This document shows, piece by piece, positions 1 through 7,175 of a stretch of 64,000 nucleotides of DNA (within the stretch, counting starts at the first letter, position 1; each line of letters starts with the position of its first letter). The DNA is from Mesorhizobium sp. M1D.F.Ca.ET.043.01.1.1 (lineage in GTDB: Bacteria > Pseudomonadota > Alphaproteobacteria > Rhizobiales > Rhizobiaceae). The stretch is taken from contig NZ_CP034444.1 of the NCBI RefSeq assembly GCF_003952385.1, forward strand, positions 496,001-560,000. The letters are read 5' to 3'. The notes below the pieces were generated by a model. That model was not told the DNA's origin and searched no databases. It worked only from the letters and a program-made list of their open reading frames with translations. The translations under genes were made by a program, and so were the position numbers.

Positions 1-74
1 CGAACCATACCCCATGGCTGTGCAGAATGGCAGATTTCCGCCAACGATGTTTCTATTAGGAACTATCTCGTAAG

Positions 75-1043
75 ATGGCTTCCCATAGCCAGCAAGCCGA
101 TCTCGAAACCTCCATGCACTCATCTGAATGGCTGAAGTTTTGGCGCAAGCGACGCCCGGACGACGTTTCGCCCCACATCATGCTCGCCAATCTCTCGGGC
201 GACGCGAACAAGCGCCTTGTTGCATTGCGATCTGCCATGCGAGCCTTCCCCGGCGTTGCACGCATTGGCGACGGGTCATGGAGATTGGGCCGCGAAACAG
301 AGCTTCCCATTCGCCTGCACGCAATCCGGGCCATCTTCGTGACCTGGAGCGAATTCGTGTTCGTTGGTGTACGCAGCGATGCCCGGCGGGAAGCTTTCGA
401 TGCCCTTGCCGTGCCGCTGGCCAAACTCGATGAGGGCCTTCCGGACTTCTACAATCGCAACATCATAAGCAGCGACTATGCGGTCGCATCCTGGCAAGAT
501 GCAACTGAAGCTGCCCGGAGGGGAGTTTCGCTGGTCGAGGCAATTGATGCGCTCGCATTTCGGGACCTGCCGTTCGACCAGGGCCGTTCCTACAGGGATT
601 TTCTCGACACACTAAGCATATACGGTCCAACCGGACGCGACGACATGGCCAGGTGGCGGGCGGCGCAACGCGCCGCGATCGGCGCGGATTGTGCTCTCTT
701 GCAGGAGCAAGAGATGACGCAGGCGGAACTTGCGCTGGCGCCACTATGGCCCGATCCTGCCAGTGCCGCGCTGGAGACCAACCTCACGATGAGCCTGAGC
801 GCACACAATATGCGAGACTTGGGGACCCACGTCGAAAAGTGGCTGCGTGAGCGCAAGGACGGCTCCCTGGTCCTCAACATGGGCGTTGAGCAGGCACAGG
901 AGCGTGTCGTTCGGATCGCGAATCTTTCGCCCTCGTTCTGGGGAATCCGCCCCGCCGCCGACACGCTGTACGCATTGGACTATTGCCTTCACGGGGATTT
1001 GGGGAACCCAAACTGGGGCAGTGAGACACAACGTCGGCCCTGA
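75..1043 (+). CDS. hypothetical protein, 322 aa
   Basis: I do not recognise this protein. It has no signal peptide and no membrane segment, and it is acidic and helical, with a Trp- and Arg-rich start (WLKFWRKRRPDD around residue 19). A possible later start is the ATG at 114, since the Shine-Dalgarno sequence before 75 is weak. Codon use looks normal for this genome (G/C-rich third positions). It stands alone: the 60 bases on its left hold nothing, and a rhizobial repeat follows. Its last residues read into sequence that looks like the border of that repeat, so the C terminus may not be the ancestral one. Confidence 0.6.
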   Translation: MASHSQQADLETSMHSSEWLKFWRKRRPDDVSPHIMLANLSGDANKRLVALRSAMRAFPGVARIGDGSWRLGRETELPIRLHAIRAIFVTWSEFVFVGVRSDARREAFDALAVPLAKLDEGLPDFYNRNIISSDYAVASWQDATEAARRGVSLVEAIDALAFRDLPFDQGRSYRDFLDTLSIYGPTGRDDMARWRAAQRAAIGADCALLQEQEMTQAELALAPLWPDPASAALETNLTMSLSAHNMRDLGTHVEKWLRERKDGSLVLNMGVEQAQERVVRIANLSPSFWGIRPAADTLYALDYCLHGDLGNPNWGSETQRRP

Positions 1044-1057
1044 GCGGCGAACGGCAG

Positions 1058-1180
1058 CCCGGAGGGGCGCGAAGGAACGCCAACCTTGCCTGTCTTCTTC
1101 GAAAACTATTCAGAGGTATGATTGAAACTCGGCTGAGAAGCCGGCGGGACAGCGCCCCCCTCTGTCCTGCCGGGCTTTCG
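1058..1180. repeat. rhizobial intergenic palindromic repeat, copy 1
   Basis: The block GGGGCGCGAAGGAACG (1064-1079) recurs at 23509-23524. It is followed by a strong hairpin at about 1141-1174, whose arms GGCGGGACAG and CTGTCCTGCC flank a C-rich loop. Read on the minus strand, the right arm gives GGCAGGACAGAGGGGG, which matches the copy near 23.5 kb. The neighbouring 3' end of the minus-strand YkgJ gene (1215-1265) also has palindromic C-tract/G-tract sequence, so that gene may end inside the repeat. Confidence 0.6.
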
Positions 1181-1214
1181 TCGTTCGCGAAGCCAAGCAA
1201 TGGCTTCGTGTCCG

Positions 1215-1595
1215 CTACGCGGACCACTCCTCAACCCCCCTAAGGGTAAGGGGGGAGATTGGCAGCTCCACGGGCAGCCCATATGCCGCCCTCGCCATCA
1301 GGCAGTCGTCGCCGCCGGGCATGCAGGCGCGGCAGACATGCGGGCGGATTTCGTAGATCGCGCAGGCGGTCCCCTTGCCCACCTCGCCGCTAAGTGCCGA
1401 GCAACGGCCGCCTTCGCAGCGCATGCCGGACTGATCGGCGGCGACGAGCGCTTCAGGGATGCGGTCGAGCTCGGCGTCCTCTTCAGTCGAGAAGCGCGGC
1501 CAATCCGCCGAATAGGCGCAGCAGGCGCCGCAGCTCTGGCAGTCGAAGGCGGTCGATGCGTCGGTCAGGGCCAGGAAGGAATGGTCGTACGGCAA
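1215..1595 (-). CDS. YkgJ-family cysteine-cluster protein (zinc/iron-chelating domain)
   Basis: A small cytosolic protein with the cysteine pattern of the YkgJ/UPF0153 family: CQSCGACC near residue 17, then CEGGRC, CAIYEIRPHVCRAC and a later Cys, which together are thought to bind a metal cluster. The start is uncertain. The TTG at 1595 follows an AGGA and puts the first cysteines at the usual distance from the N terminus; the open frame runs on to 1661, but those residues look non-coding. The last 15 or so residues run into G/C-tract palindromic sequence. The metal and biochemical role are unknown. Confidence 0.75.
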   Translation of the reverse strand: MPYDHSFLALTDASTAFDCQSCGACCAYSADWPRFSTEEDAELDRIPEALVAADQSGMRCEGGRCSALSGEVGKGTACAIYEIRPHVCRACMPGGDDCLMARAAYGLPVELPISPLTLRGVEEWSA

Positions 1596-1682
1596 GGCGA
1601 TCCTCGTGCTGCCTGTGCCTCTAGCACAGAGACGTGGAATCCGCCTGTCTCGACCGGACAAGATTTTTTTTTGATTTTGCCG

Positions 1683-1707
1683 GGAACCTTTTTGCCGGCT
1701 TCAGGTT
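1683..1707 (+). promoter_or_regulatory. putative EcfG/RpoE2-type stress promoter
   Basis: GGAAC at 1683-1687, 16 bases, then GGTT at 1704-1707. This fits the alphaproteobacterial general-stress consensus GGAAC-N16/17-CGTT with one mismatch. It points to the right, away from the ykgJ start, and no protein gene follows before the terminator at 1761. Confidence 0.5.
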
Positions 1708-1712
1708 TTATC

Positions 1713-1797
1713 CCTGCTGTCGGCAATTCACGAGCAATCTGGAAGAGTTGACAGCAAAAGACGCCTCCCGCGCCGTAAAAAGCGCGAGAGGCGTTTT
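1713..1797 (+). ncRNA. candidate stress-induced small RNA, about 85 nt
   Basis: Inferred from three signals in order: a GGAAC-N16-GGTT promoter ending at 1707, about 50 bases without an open frame, and an intrinsic terminator (stem 1761-1773 with 1782-1794, then TTTTC). Both neighbouring protein genes are on the minus strand, so a plus-strand transcript here would be an independent unit. Caulobacter has a known EcfG-type-dependent sRNA (GsrN), but no similarity to it was tested. The start is estimated from the promoter. Confidence 0.35.
1761..1797. terminator. bidirectional intrinsic terminator
   Basis: A 13-bp stem with one wobble pair (1761-1773 with 1782-1794) and an A-rich loop. On the plus strand it is followed by TTTTC, and on the minus strand by CTTTTG. 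It lies 10 bases past the stop of the minus-strand AHSA1-YCII gene and would also end the candidate plus-strand RNA. Confidence 0.75.
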
Positions 1798-1806
1798 CTA
1801 TCGGGC

Positions 1807-2589
1807 CTACATGATGGTGCTCATCATCGGCAGGATTTCATAGCGGAAGCCGCGGCCTGAACGCGCAACCGGATCGCTGTCGGTGACGGCCCTCGCCTCG
1901 GCCTCGCTGCCGACGCGCAGGATCAACAGGCCCCAGGGCCCGGCGGGATCGGCGACCGGACCGGCGATCATCATCGTCCCGGCGCGAAGCTGGTCGCGCA
2001 GAAAATCGGCATGCGCGTTCATCAGCGCCCTTTCCTCTTCCGTCAGGGTGAAGGCGAAATCCGGCCGCGGCGGGATCAACCGGCAATGAAAGACCGAAGG
2101 CGGTTTGGAACCGGCCTCCTTGGCAAGGAAGTCGCCGAGCCAGCCAAGCACCCGCTCCCAGCCGGAACCGTGGTCGCGACAGGAGTCTTGGCGCGCGCCG
2201 AAGCCGTCATGGCGCAGCGTCAGCCGCGTGCCGTTCTCGACCGCTTCCAGCGTGTAGGTGACGGTGGTGACGTGATCGCCGTCCCACGGCGCTATCCAAG
2301 TCATCACCAGGCGACGCGGCGGCTCGACCTCGAGATATTCGCCGCCGACATGGAAATCCTGGCCGTCGGCGCCCCTGCCCTCCGAGCGCCAGGCGCCGCC
2401 CGGCCGGACATCGGCCGTGTGCTTCGTCGTCCGGTACATCTCGTCTGCGCCCCACCAGAGCGGGATCTGGTCCTCGGCGGTGATGGCGCGAAAGACGCGC
2501 TCGGGTGGCACCGCCACAGTCACCGTGGCGAGGATTGTGCCCGCCGAAACGTCCGCGATCGCGCGCGGCCTGTCATTGCTCGCCATCAC
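1807..2589 (-). CDS. AHSA1/SRPBCC domain protein fused to a YCII-like domain
   Basis: A 260-residue protein with two domains. Residues about 15-155 form an AHSA1-type START-like fold (motifs VAVPPERVFRAITAEDQ, GGEYLEVEPPRRLVMTW and the C-terminal GWERVLGWLGDFL), which binds small hydrophobic ligands in related proteins. Residues about 160-260 resemble the YCII/muconolactone-isomerase-like fold (HADFLRDQLRAGTMMIAGPV, DSDPVARSG). These are usually separate proteins. Its start overlaps the arsR stop by 4 bases (ATGA), so the two are translationally coupled, as is typical for ArsR-AHSA1 pairs. The ligand is unknown. Confidence 0.85.
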   Translation of the reverse strand: MMASNDRPRAIADVSAGTILATVTVAVPPERVFRAITAEDQIPLWWGADEMYRTTKHTADVRPGGAWRSEGRGADGQDFHVGGEYLEVEPPRRLVMTWIAPWDGDHVTTVTYTLEAVENGTRLTLRHDGFGARQDSCRDHGSGWERVLGWLGDFLAKEAGSKPPSVFHCRLIPPRPDFAFTLTEEERALMNAHADFLRDQLRAGTMMIAGPVADPAGPWGLLILRVGSEAEARAVTDSDPVARSGRGFRYEILPMMSTIM

Positions 2590-2906
2590 TCGTCCTCCAG
2601 ATAGGATTTCAGATTGCCGAGGCTTTGCTGCCAGAAGTCGCGGTAGGGCAGGATCCAGTCGGCGACGTCCTTCAATTCGGCCGGCTCCAGCCGGTAGACG
2701 CGCTCGCGGCCGCGCCGTTGCTCGGAGACGACGTTGAGCTCGCGCAGGATCCTCAGATGCTTGGAGATGGCCGGACGGGTCTGCGAGAAGGCGGAGGCCA
2801 GTTCGTTGACCGGCGCCGGCCCCTGCCGCAGCCGGTCGAGTATGGCGCGCCGCGTCGGATCGGCAATGGCGCGAAAGACGGAACGGTCCTGCTCAGCCTG
2901 CGGCAT
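2586..2906 (-). CDS. ArsR-family winged-helix repressor
   Basis: A 106-residue ArsR-type regulator. It has the N-terminal FRAIADPTRRAILDRL and the recognition helix region SQTRPAISKHLRIL (about 41-54), then a wing with RRGRERVYRL. It lacks the cysteine pairs of the metal sensors and belongs with the SdpR-like ArsR proteins that pair with AHSA1 proteins. It is first in a two-gene operon with the AHSA1-YCII gene. A palindrome just upstream of its start suggests autoregulation. Confidence 0.9.
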   Translation of the reverse strand: MPQAEQDRSVFRAIADPTRRAILDRLRQGPAPVNELASAFSQTRPAISKHLRILRELNVVSEQRRGRERVYRLEPAELKDVADWILPYRDFWQQSLGNLKSYLEDE

Positions 2907-2910
2907 GATG

Positions 2911-2928
2911 CGTATCCATTTGGTTACG
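2911..2928. promoter_or_regulatory. ArsR operator palindrome
   Basis: CGTATCCATTTGGTTACG is an 18-bp near-perfect palindrome (GTAwCC-AnnT-GGwTAC). It lies 5 bases upstream of the arsR start codon and next to a minus-strand TATAAT-like element (about 2931-2936). This form is typical for SdpR-like ArsR repressors, which supports autorepression of the arsR-AHSA1 operon. Confidence 0.65.
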
Positions 2929-2993
2929 TATTATGCCGAAATGCGGTGCCGGTCAATCGTCCTCGAACGGCGCCCTATTCGTTCATCGACGGC

Positions 2994-3749
2994 TCAGCGC
3001 TCCTGATCGGTCGGGCGGATCAGGATTTCGTTGACATTCACGCGCGGCGGCTGGCTCACGGCATAGAGGATGGCGTTCGCGATATCCTCGGCGGTCAGCG
3101 CTTCCATCGTGGCGAGACGGTGCTCGAGCCCGGCCTTGAACTCCTCGTTGGTGATGTGGTCGCCGAGTTCGGTGCGCACCAGGCCGGGCTCGATGACGAT
3201 GACACGCACCTTGTCGGCATAGACCTCGCGTCGCAGCGACTCCGAGAAGGCGACCACGCCGAACTTGGTCGCCGCATAGCCGCTGGCGCCGGGGTTGGCG
3301 ACGCGGCCGGCCACCGACGACACGTTGACGACATGGCCCTTTGAGGCTTTGAGGTGGGGCAGCGCTGCCTTGGTGGTTCCCATCAGACCGATCAGGTTGA
3401 GCTCGATCATGCGGCGCCAGTCATCGAGATCGGCTTCGGCCGCGGGCGCAAGCAGCATGACGCCGGCATTGTTGACGAGGATGTCGAGCCGGCCCCATTC
3501 GGAAACGGTCTTGTCGACCATGGCGGTGATGTCGCCGCCCCTGGCGATGTCGGCTTCTATGGCGAGCGCGGAGCCGCCGGCCTTCTCGATACGGCTGACC
3601 AGCGTCGCGAGGCGATCGATGCGGCGGGCGGCCACGGCCACCTTGGCGCCGGCGGCTGCAAGTGCGGCGGCCGTCGCTTCGCCGATGCCGGATGAGGCAC
3701 CGGTGACGAGCGCGACCTTATCCGAGAGGGAGGAATTTGCGGATGTCAT
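2994..3749 (-). CDS. short-chain dehydrogenase/reductase (SDR)
   Basis: A 251-residue classical SDR. The NAD(P) motif TGASSGIG is at about residues 16-23, NNAGV at about 92, the catalytic Ser in VNVSSVAG and YAATK at about 159-163. The arginine-rich AARRID after the second strand favours NADP(H). I chose the ATG at 3749, preceded by GGAG, because the frame upstream of it (to 4142) overlaps the GST gene and looks non-coding. The closest recognisable group is the clavaldehyde-dehydrogenase/YdfG-like oxidoreductases. The substrate is unknown. Confidence 0.9.
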   Translation of the reverse strand: MTSANSSLSDKVALVTGASSGIGEATAAALAAAGAKVAVAARRIDRLATLVSRIEKAGGSALAIEADIARGGDITAMVDKTVSEWGRLDILVNNAGVMLLAPAAEADLDDWRRMIELNLIGLMGTTKAALPHLKASKGHVVNVSSVAGRVANPGASGYAATKFGVVAFSESLRREVYADKVRVIVIEPGLVRTELGDHITNEEFKAGLEHRLATMEALTAEDIANAILYAVSQPPRVNVNEILIRPTDQER

Positions 3750-3864
3750 GAGATTTCTCCAGGTGCCCGCCTCCCCTTCACATAGGCCACGCAGCCCGTT
3801 CTTGAAGTCCGCCATCAGAGCAGTTGACGCAATCGCGACCAAACCGCCGCACCCTGAAATTGCC

Positions 3865-4524
3865 CTAGTCCTGCTCGTGCGGTCCCGGCTCCGGCCAGGG
3901 CTCCTTCGCCGCCTGCGCGTACCAATACCGCATCGCCGGCGTCGCCAATACCGCATCGACATAGGCGCGGGTGACGGGCGCAAGCGCGCCGCCATAGGTG
4001 TCGAAGCGGGTGACGATGGGCGCGTACATGGCGTCGGCGGCGGTGAAATGGCCGAACAGGAACGGGCCGTCCTTGCCACAGCGCTCGCGGCACTGCCGCC
4101 AGATCGCTTCGATGCGTGCGCGCTGCGTCTCGCCCTCGGCATCGAGCGGCTTATAGGCCTTCGGCCGGCGCAGGTTCATCGGCCAGCCATAGCGCACCTC
4201 GCGGAAGCCGGAATGCATCTCGGTCGCCACCGAGCGCGCCAAGGCACGAGCGCCGAGATCCTGCGGCCAGAGCATCTTCTCCGGAAAGAGGTCGGCCAGA
4301 TATTCAAGGATCGCAAGGGTTTCCCAGACGATCCTGCCATTGTGATCCAAGACCGGAACCAGGCCGGTCGGCGAGACCTTGGCGAGGTTGGCGGCAGTCT
4401 CGGGCGTGCGCAGGCGCACGAACCCCTCGTCGAAAGGGATTTCCAGGTGCTTCATCGCCACCCAGGGCCTGAGCGACCAGGACGAAAAGCATTTGTTGCC
4501 GACGTAGAGTGTGAATTCGCCCAT
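3865..4524 (-). CDS. glutathione S-transferase family protein
   Basis: A 219-residue protein with a thioredoxin-like N-terminal half (residues 1-82) and a helical C-terminal half. It starts YVGNKCFSSWSLRPW, has the cis-Pro region TGLVPVLDH, and has ETLAILEYLADLFPE, which binds the gamma-glutamyl group in GSTs. The C-terminal half has FTAADAMYAPIVTRF, the N-capping-box region of the GST fold. The SSWSLRPW motif is shared with bacterial GST-like proteins of unsettled substrate. It lies 115 bases upstream of the SDR on the same strand and may be co-transcribed. Confidence 0.88.
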   Translation of the reverse strand: MGEFTLYVGNKCFSSWSLRPWVAMKHLEIPFDEGFVRLRTPETAANLAKVSPTGLVPVLDHNGRIVWETLAILEYLADLFPEKMLWPQDLGARALARSVATEMHSGFREVRYGWPMNLRRPKAYKPLDAEGETQRARIEAIWRQCRERCGKDGPFLFGHFTAADAMYAPIVTRFDTYGGALAPVTRAYVDAVLATPAMRYWYAQAAKEPWPEPGPHEQD

Positions 4525-4608
4525 GGTTACCCCGATCCGGACTACGACACCAAGCTACCCGCTTCGCCTCGCCGCCGAAAGTCACCGCCGCGACGTGGCA
4601 GGCCGCAC

Positions 4609-4634
4609 GGAACCCACAGGGCAATCGTTCCGTT
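4609..4634 (+). promoter_or_regulatory. EcfG/RpoE2 general-stress promoter of the CsbD gene
   Basis: GGAAC (4609-4613), 17 bases, CGTT (4631-4634): an exact match to the EcfG consensus. Transcription would start near 4640, about 53 bases before the CsbD start codon. CsbD-type genes are regular members of general stress regulons, so sequence and target agree. Confidence 0.8.
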
Positions 4635-4636
4635 TT

Positions 4637-4667
4637 AGAGACGGATGCGGTTCTCGCATCCGTCTCT
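4637..4667 (+). promoter_or_regulatory. 13-bp hairpin at the 5' end of the csbD mRNA
   Basis: AGAGACGGATGCG (4637-4649) pairs perfectly with 4655-4667 around a 5-base loop. It begins at or next to the predicted transcription start and lies upstream of the Shine-Dalgarno sequence. It could protect the mRNA 5' end. It has no T-run, so termination is less likely. Confidence 0.6.
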
Positions 4668-4692
4668 TGTTCCAGACCCAGGAGATGCGGAC

Positions 4693-4872
4693 ATGGTGAA
4701 CAGGGATCAGGTCGTCGGGCTTGCCAAGCAAGTGAAGGGCTCGGTCAAGCAGGCGGCCGGCAAGGCCACCGGCAGCAGGCGGATGCAGGTGGAAGGCGTA
4801 TCCGAAAAGATCGCCGGCAAAGTGCGCAAGGCCTATGGCGACGTGAAGGACAAGGCCCGCAAGATGCTCTGA
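4693..4872 (+). CDS. CsbD-family stress response protein
   Basis: A 59-residue hydrophilic, lysine-rich helical protein with the CsbD pattern: an N-terminal QVVGLAKQVKGSVKQAAGKATG, then MQVEGVSEKIAGKVRKAYGDVKD. Family members are abundant stress proteins whose biochemical action is unknown. The ATG at 4693 follows GGAG at 8 bases. The gene has its own EcfG promoter and a terminator, so it is a single-gene unit. Confidence 0.92.
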   Translation: MVNRDQVVGLAKQVKGSVKQAAGKATGSRRMQVEGVSEKIAGKVRKAYGDVKDKARKML

Positions 4873-4889
4873 TCCGTTCCACCCCTGAC

Positions 4890-4926
4890 GAGGCCGGCGC
4901 GCGGTCCGTGCGCCGGCCTCTTCGTC
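4890..4926 (+). terminator. intrinsic terminator after csbD
   Basis: An 11-bp G/C stem (GAGGCCGGCGC at 4890-4900 with 4910-4920), a 9-base loop, then TTCGTCGTTT. It lies 17 bases after the csbD stop. Confidence 0.75.
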
Positions 4927-5002
4927 GTTTCAAGCAGCCGACTGCGCCAAGAGGACCGGTAAGCTCGAGCAACCGCCTGGAGGCGCGACCCTTCCCCAGA
5001 AT

Positions 5003-6136
5003 TCAAGTGGCCCAGCTTTTGGCGAAGGCATTGGTGAAGACGACCTCGCCGTGGTCTCCAGCCGCCTCACCCAGGACCACGTCCATGTGGCCATCGGTCA
5101 CGCGCGCCAGCGCGAACCCGCCCATATAGGCGGCTTTCGGCTTGACGAGATCGAGCCCGTCGCGCTGGTAGATCATCGGCACCGCGTGCTGATGGCCGTG
5201 GAAAATCGCGATCACATTGTAGCCCTTCAGCGCGGCGATGAGCGCCTGGCGGTCGGCCTCGGCCCACCAGTGCGGCCGGCCGGCGCCGTCGTCGTCATAG
5301 GTACGCATCACCGGGTCCCAGCGCTCGACCGAGAAGGTGTCCCAGCCATAGTGCTGGAAGAGGATTACCGGGCGGCCGTCACCGGCGCAGGTCGCCAGAT
5401 CCTGCTTCAGCCAGGGCAGGCTGTTCACCGCGCCATGACCGGTATCGCCGGCGAAGCGATGCGTCTGGATGAGATGCAGGCCGCCCCAGTCCCAGGAATA
5501 GCAGTCGGTGTCGACGTCGTAGTTGGTCGCCGGCACCGGCGGCTTGAAGAAGACCCCGGGGCGATGGTTGACCTCGACATAATCGCGCATCTCGCGGCGG
5601 TACCAGTCGACATGGCGCTTCGGTCCATTCTGATCGAGATCGTGATTGCCGAGACCGACATAGACCGGGACATGCACGCGATCGGGGCCGATGCCTTGCT
5701 GGTAGCGCTGGCTGAACTGCAGAAGCTGCGTGCCTTCGCTCGGCTGGGTGATCTGGCCGCCGCCGTCGTCGGTGATGTCGCCGCCGGTGACGAGGCCGAG
5801 CGGCGTGCCGATGCGCCTGCCGGCCGAGCGCAGGCCAGTGGCCGCGCCGTTGATCTCGGCTGGCCACTCCTTGTCGTCGATGGCGTTGAGCGCCGCGACA
5901 TTGCGCAGCAAAGCAGCGTCGGTCTTGCCCTCCTGCTCGCAATGCGGGCTCAGGCCGCTCGCCATGCGGCAGGCATGGACATCGGCGATGAACAGGAAGG
6001 TGGCGTCGATCGGCTGGATGCGCTTTCCGGTCTGGCCGTATGCCTGGCGACCAAAAGCGCCGGCCGCCGCAAATCCCGCCATCCGTGCCAGGACTGCGCG
6101 ACGGGAGATCGAATGGGTTCGGCTGCGATTCATCAT
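5003..6136 (-). CDS. Tat-exported calcineurin-like metallophosphoesterase
   Basis: A 377-residue protein with a twin-arginine signal (SRRAVLARMAGFAAAGAFG, residues 11-29), so it is probably exported folded to the periplasm. Metallophosphoesterase motifs occur in order: FIADVHA (D-x-H), TGGDITDDGG (GD), GLGNHDLD (GNHD), FQHYGWD and FHGHQHA (GHxH). These residues bind two metal ions in the family. The spacing resembles that of large purple-acid-like or cyclic-nucleotide phosphodiesterases. It is divergent from the small secreted protein at 6261. The substrate is unknown. Confidence 0.85.
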   Translation of the reverse strand: MMNRSRTHSISRRAVLARMAGFAAAGAFGRQAYGQTGKRIQPIDATFLFIADVHACRMASGLSPHCEQEGKTDAALLRNVAALNAIDDKEWPAEINGAATGLRSAGRRIGTPLGLVTGGDITDDGGGQITQPSEGTQLLQFSQRYQQGIGPDRVHVPVYVGLGNHDLDQNGPKRHVDWYRREMRDYVEVNHRPGVFFKPPVPATNYDVDTDCYSWDWGGLHLIQTHRFAGDTGHGAVNSLPWLKQDLATCAGDGRPVILFQHYGWDTFSVERWDPVMRTYDDDGAGRPHWWAEADRQALIAALKGYNVIAIFHGHQHAVPMIYQRDGLDLVKPKAAYMGGFALARVTDGHMDVVLGEAAGDHGEVVFTNAFAKSWAT

Positions 6137-6260
6137 GGCCGAGATTCAGCACAGGCGGCGCCCGGCCGTCCAGTTCCCTCCCCGACCCGCCAAGCATCGA
6201 CATGGCGGTATGGGTCTGGCAGTCTTGCGCCTTCAACTTGAGCGGGAAGAGGAGGATGCG

Positions 6261-6848
6261 ATGAAGGCCGCAACGATCGGCATGGCCCTGCTTGCCACGG
6301 CGGGCACCGCGCATGGCGCCGAATGCGTCGACGCCAAGACCGCCAAGACCGGCTTCGTGCTGGAGATGCGGGGCATCCGCAGCGAGTTCCGGCCGGCGGC
6401 CGGCGGCATGGTTTCGGTCGCCAACACATACCAGTCGGAATCACCGCAGACACAATATCTCTATGCCGGGCTGATCGAGGTGTTTCGCGACAGCACGACC
6501 GGCCATCTGGCGATGATCCCGCTCGGCGATCTGAAAAAGCTGTTTCCGCTGAAGGCAGGCGCGAAGAGCACGACGCAGTTCGTCGAGCTATCGCCGAAGA
6601 AGCAGCCGAAAGGCACCAAGACGCTGGAACTGGCGGTGAAGGGCAAGGAGACGTTCAGCCTCGGCGGCTGCAAATACAACGTGCTGGCGGTCAAGGAGAC
6701 GATCAAGAACCAGGCCGGCGAGACGCTGGACACGTTCACCGCGCTCTACGCGCCGGATCTCGGCGCATCGCTGGCCCGGCGCTATGACGAGGGAACGAAT
6801 TCGGAGAGCGTGGTCGGCTACGAGACGATCAAGCCGCTGGCGAATTAG
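6261..6848 (+). CDS. secreted hypothetical protein, 195 aa
   Basis: It has a signal peptide (MKAATIGMALLATAGTAHGA, cut after about residue 20) followed by a probably periplasmic, beta-rich domain with Cys22 and a second Cys in GGCKYNV that may form a disulfide. The ATG at 6261 follows GGAGGATGCG. I do not recognise the family. It is divergent from the metallophosphoesterase gene, whose start is 124 bases away, so the two share a promoter region. Confidence 0.75.
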   Translation: MKAATIGMALLATAGTAHGAECVDAKTAKTGFVLEMRGIRSEFRPAAGGMVSVANTYQSESPQTQYLYAGLIEVFRDSTTGHLAMIPLGDLKKLFPLKAGAKSTTQFVELSPKKQPKGTKTLELAVKGKETFSLGGCKYNVLAVKETIKNQAGETLDTFTALYAPDLGASLARRYDEGTNSESVVGYETIKPLAN

Positions 6849-7175
6849 ACTAGGTCCAATCTACACTTCAGGATTCTCAACGCTGGCGCGTTGGTGCATG
6901 GCGTTGCGGAACCTCCGAGTCGTGCGCCAGTGTCGTGATTTCGAAGTTCGCATTATTGCGATATCGCGGTCCGAGCGAACTCGAAACGACACTGGAACAG
7001 ATTCGACGTATTCGGGTCATAATCTGCGCATATCGCCAAATTCCCCAATATGCCATAGTCGCTCAGAGGCGTCGCCAACCGGTGTTCGCCCCCACCTTCA
7101 GGACCGCGATCGATACCAAGACGATCGACGCGGAGGAACTTGCATCGACCGCAAGCCGACGGAGGAAATTGGGCC
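6849..7175. other. 327-base intergenic stretch with one repeat copy
   Basis: There is no convincing gene. It holds palindromic repeat copy A (6930-6992), described separately, and a moderately AT-rich stretch before the binding-protein gene. No clear sigma-70 promoter stands out. Confidence 0.6.
6930..6992 (+). repeat. palindromic repeat, copy A (left of the binding-protein gene)
   Basis: A 63-bp unit that starts GTGTCGTGATTTCGAAG and ends GAACTCGAAACGACAC. The ends are inverted repeats of each other, so the unit can fold into one long hairpin. A second copy lies in the same orientation at 8470-8539. The two agree almost throughout, but copy A lacks 7 bases in the right arm. I found no third copy in this window. 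Confidence 0.75.

Noticed and set aside
6921..6947. GGAAC-like and GTG-rich sequence near copy A as an EcfG promoter
   Set aside because: GGAACC at 6909 has no CGTT at 16-17 bases.
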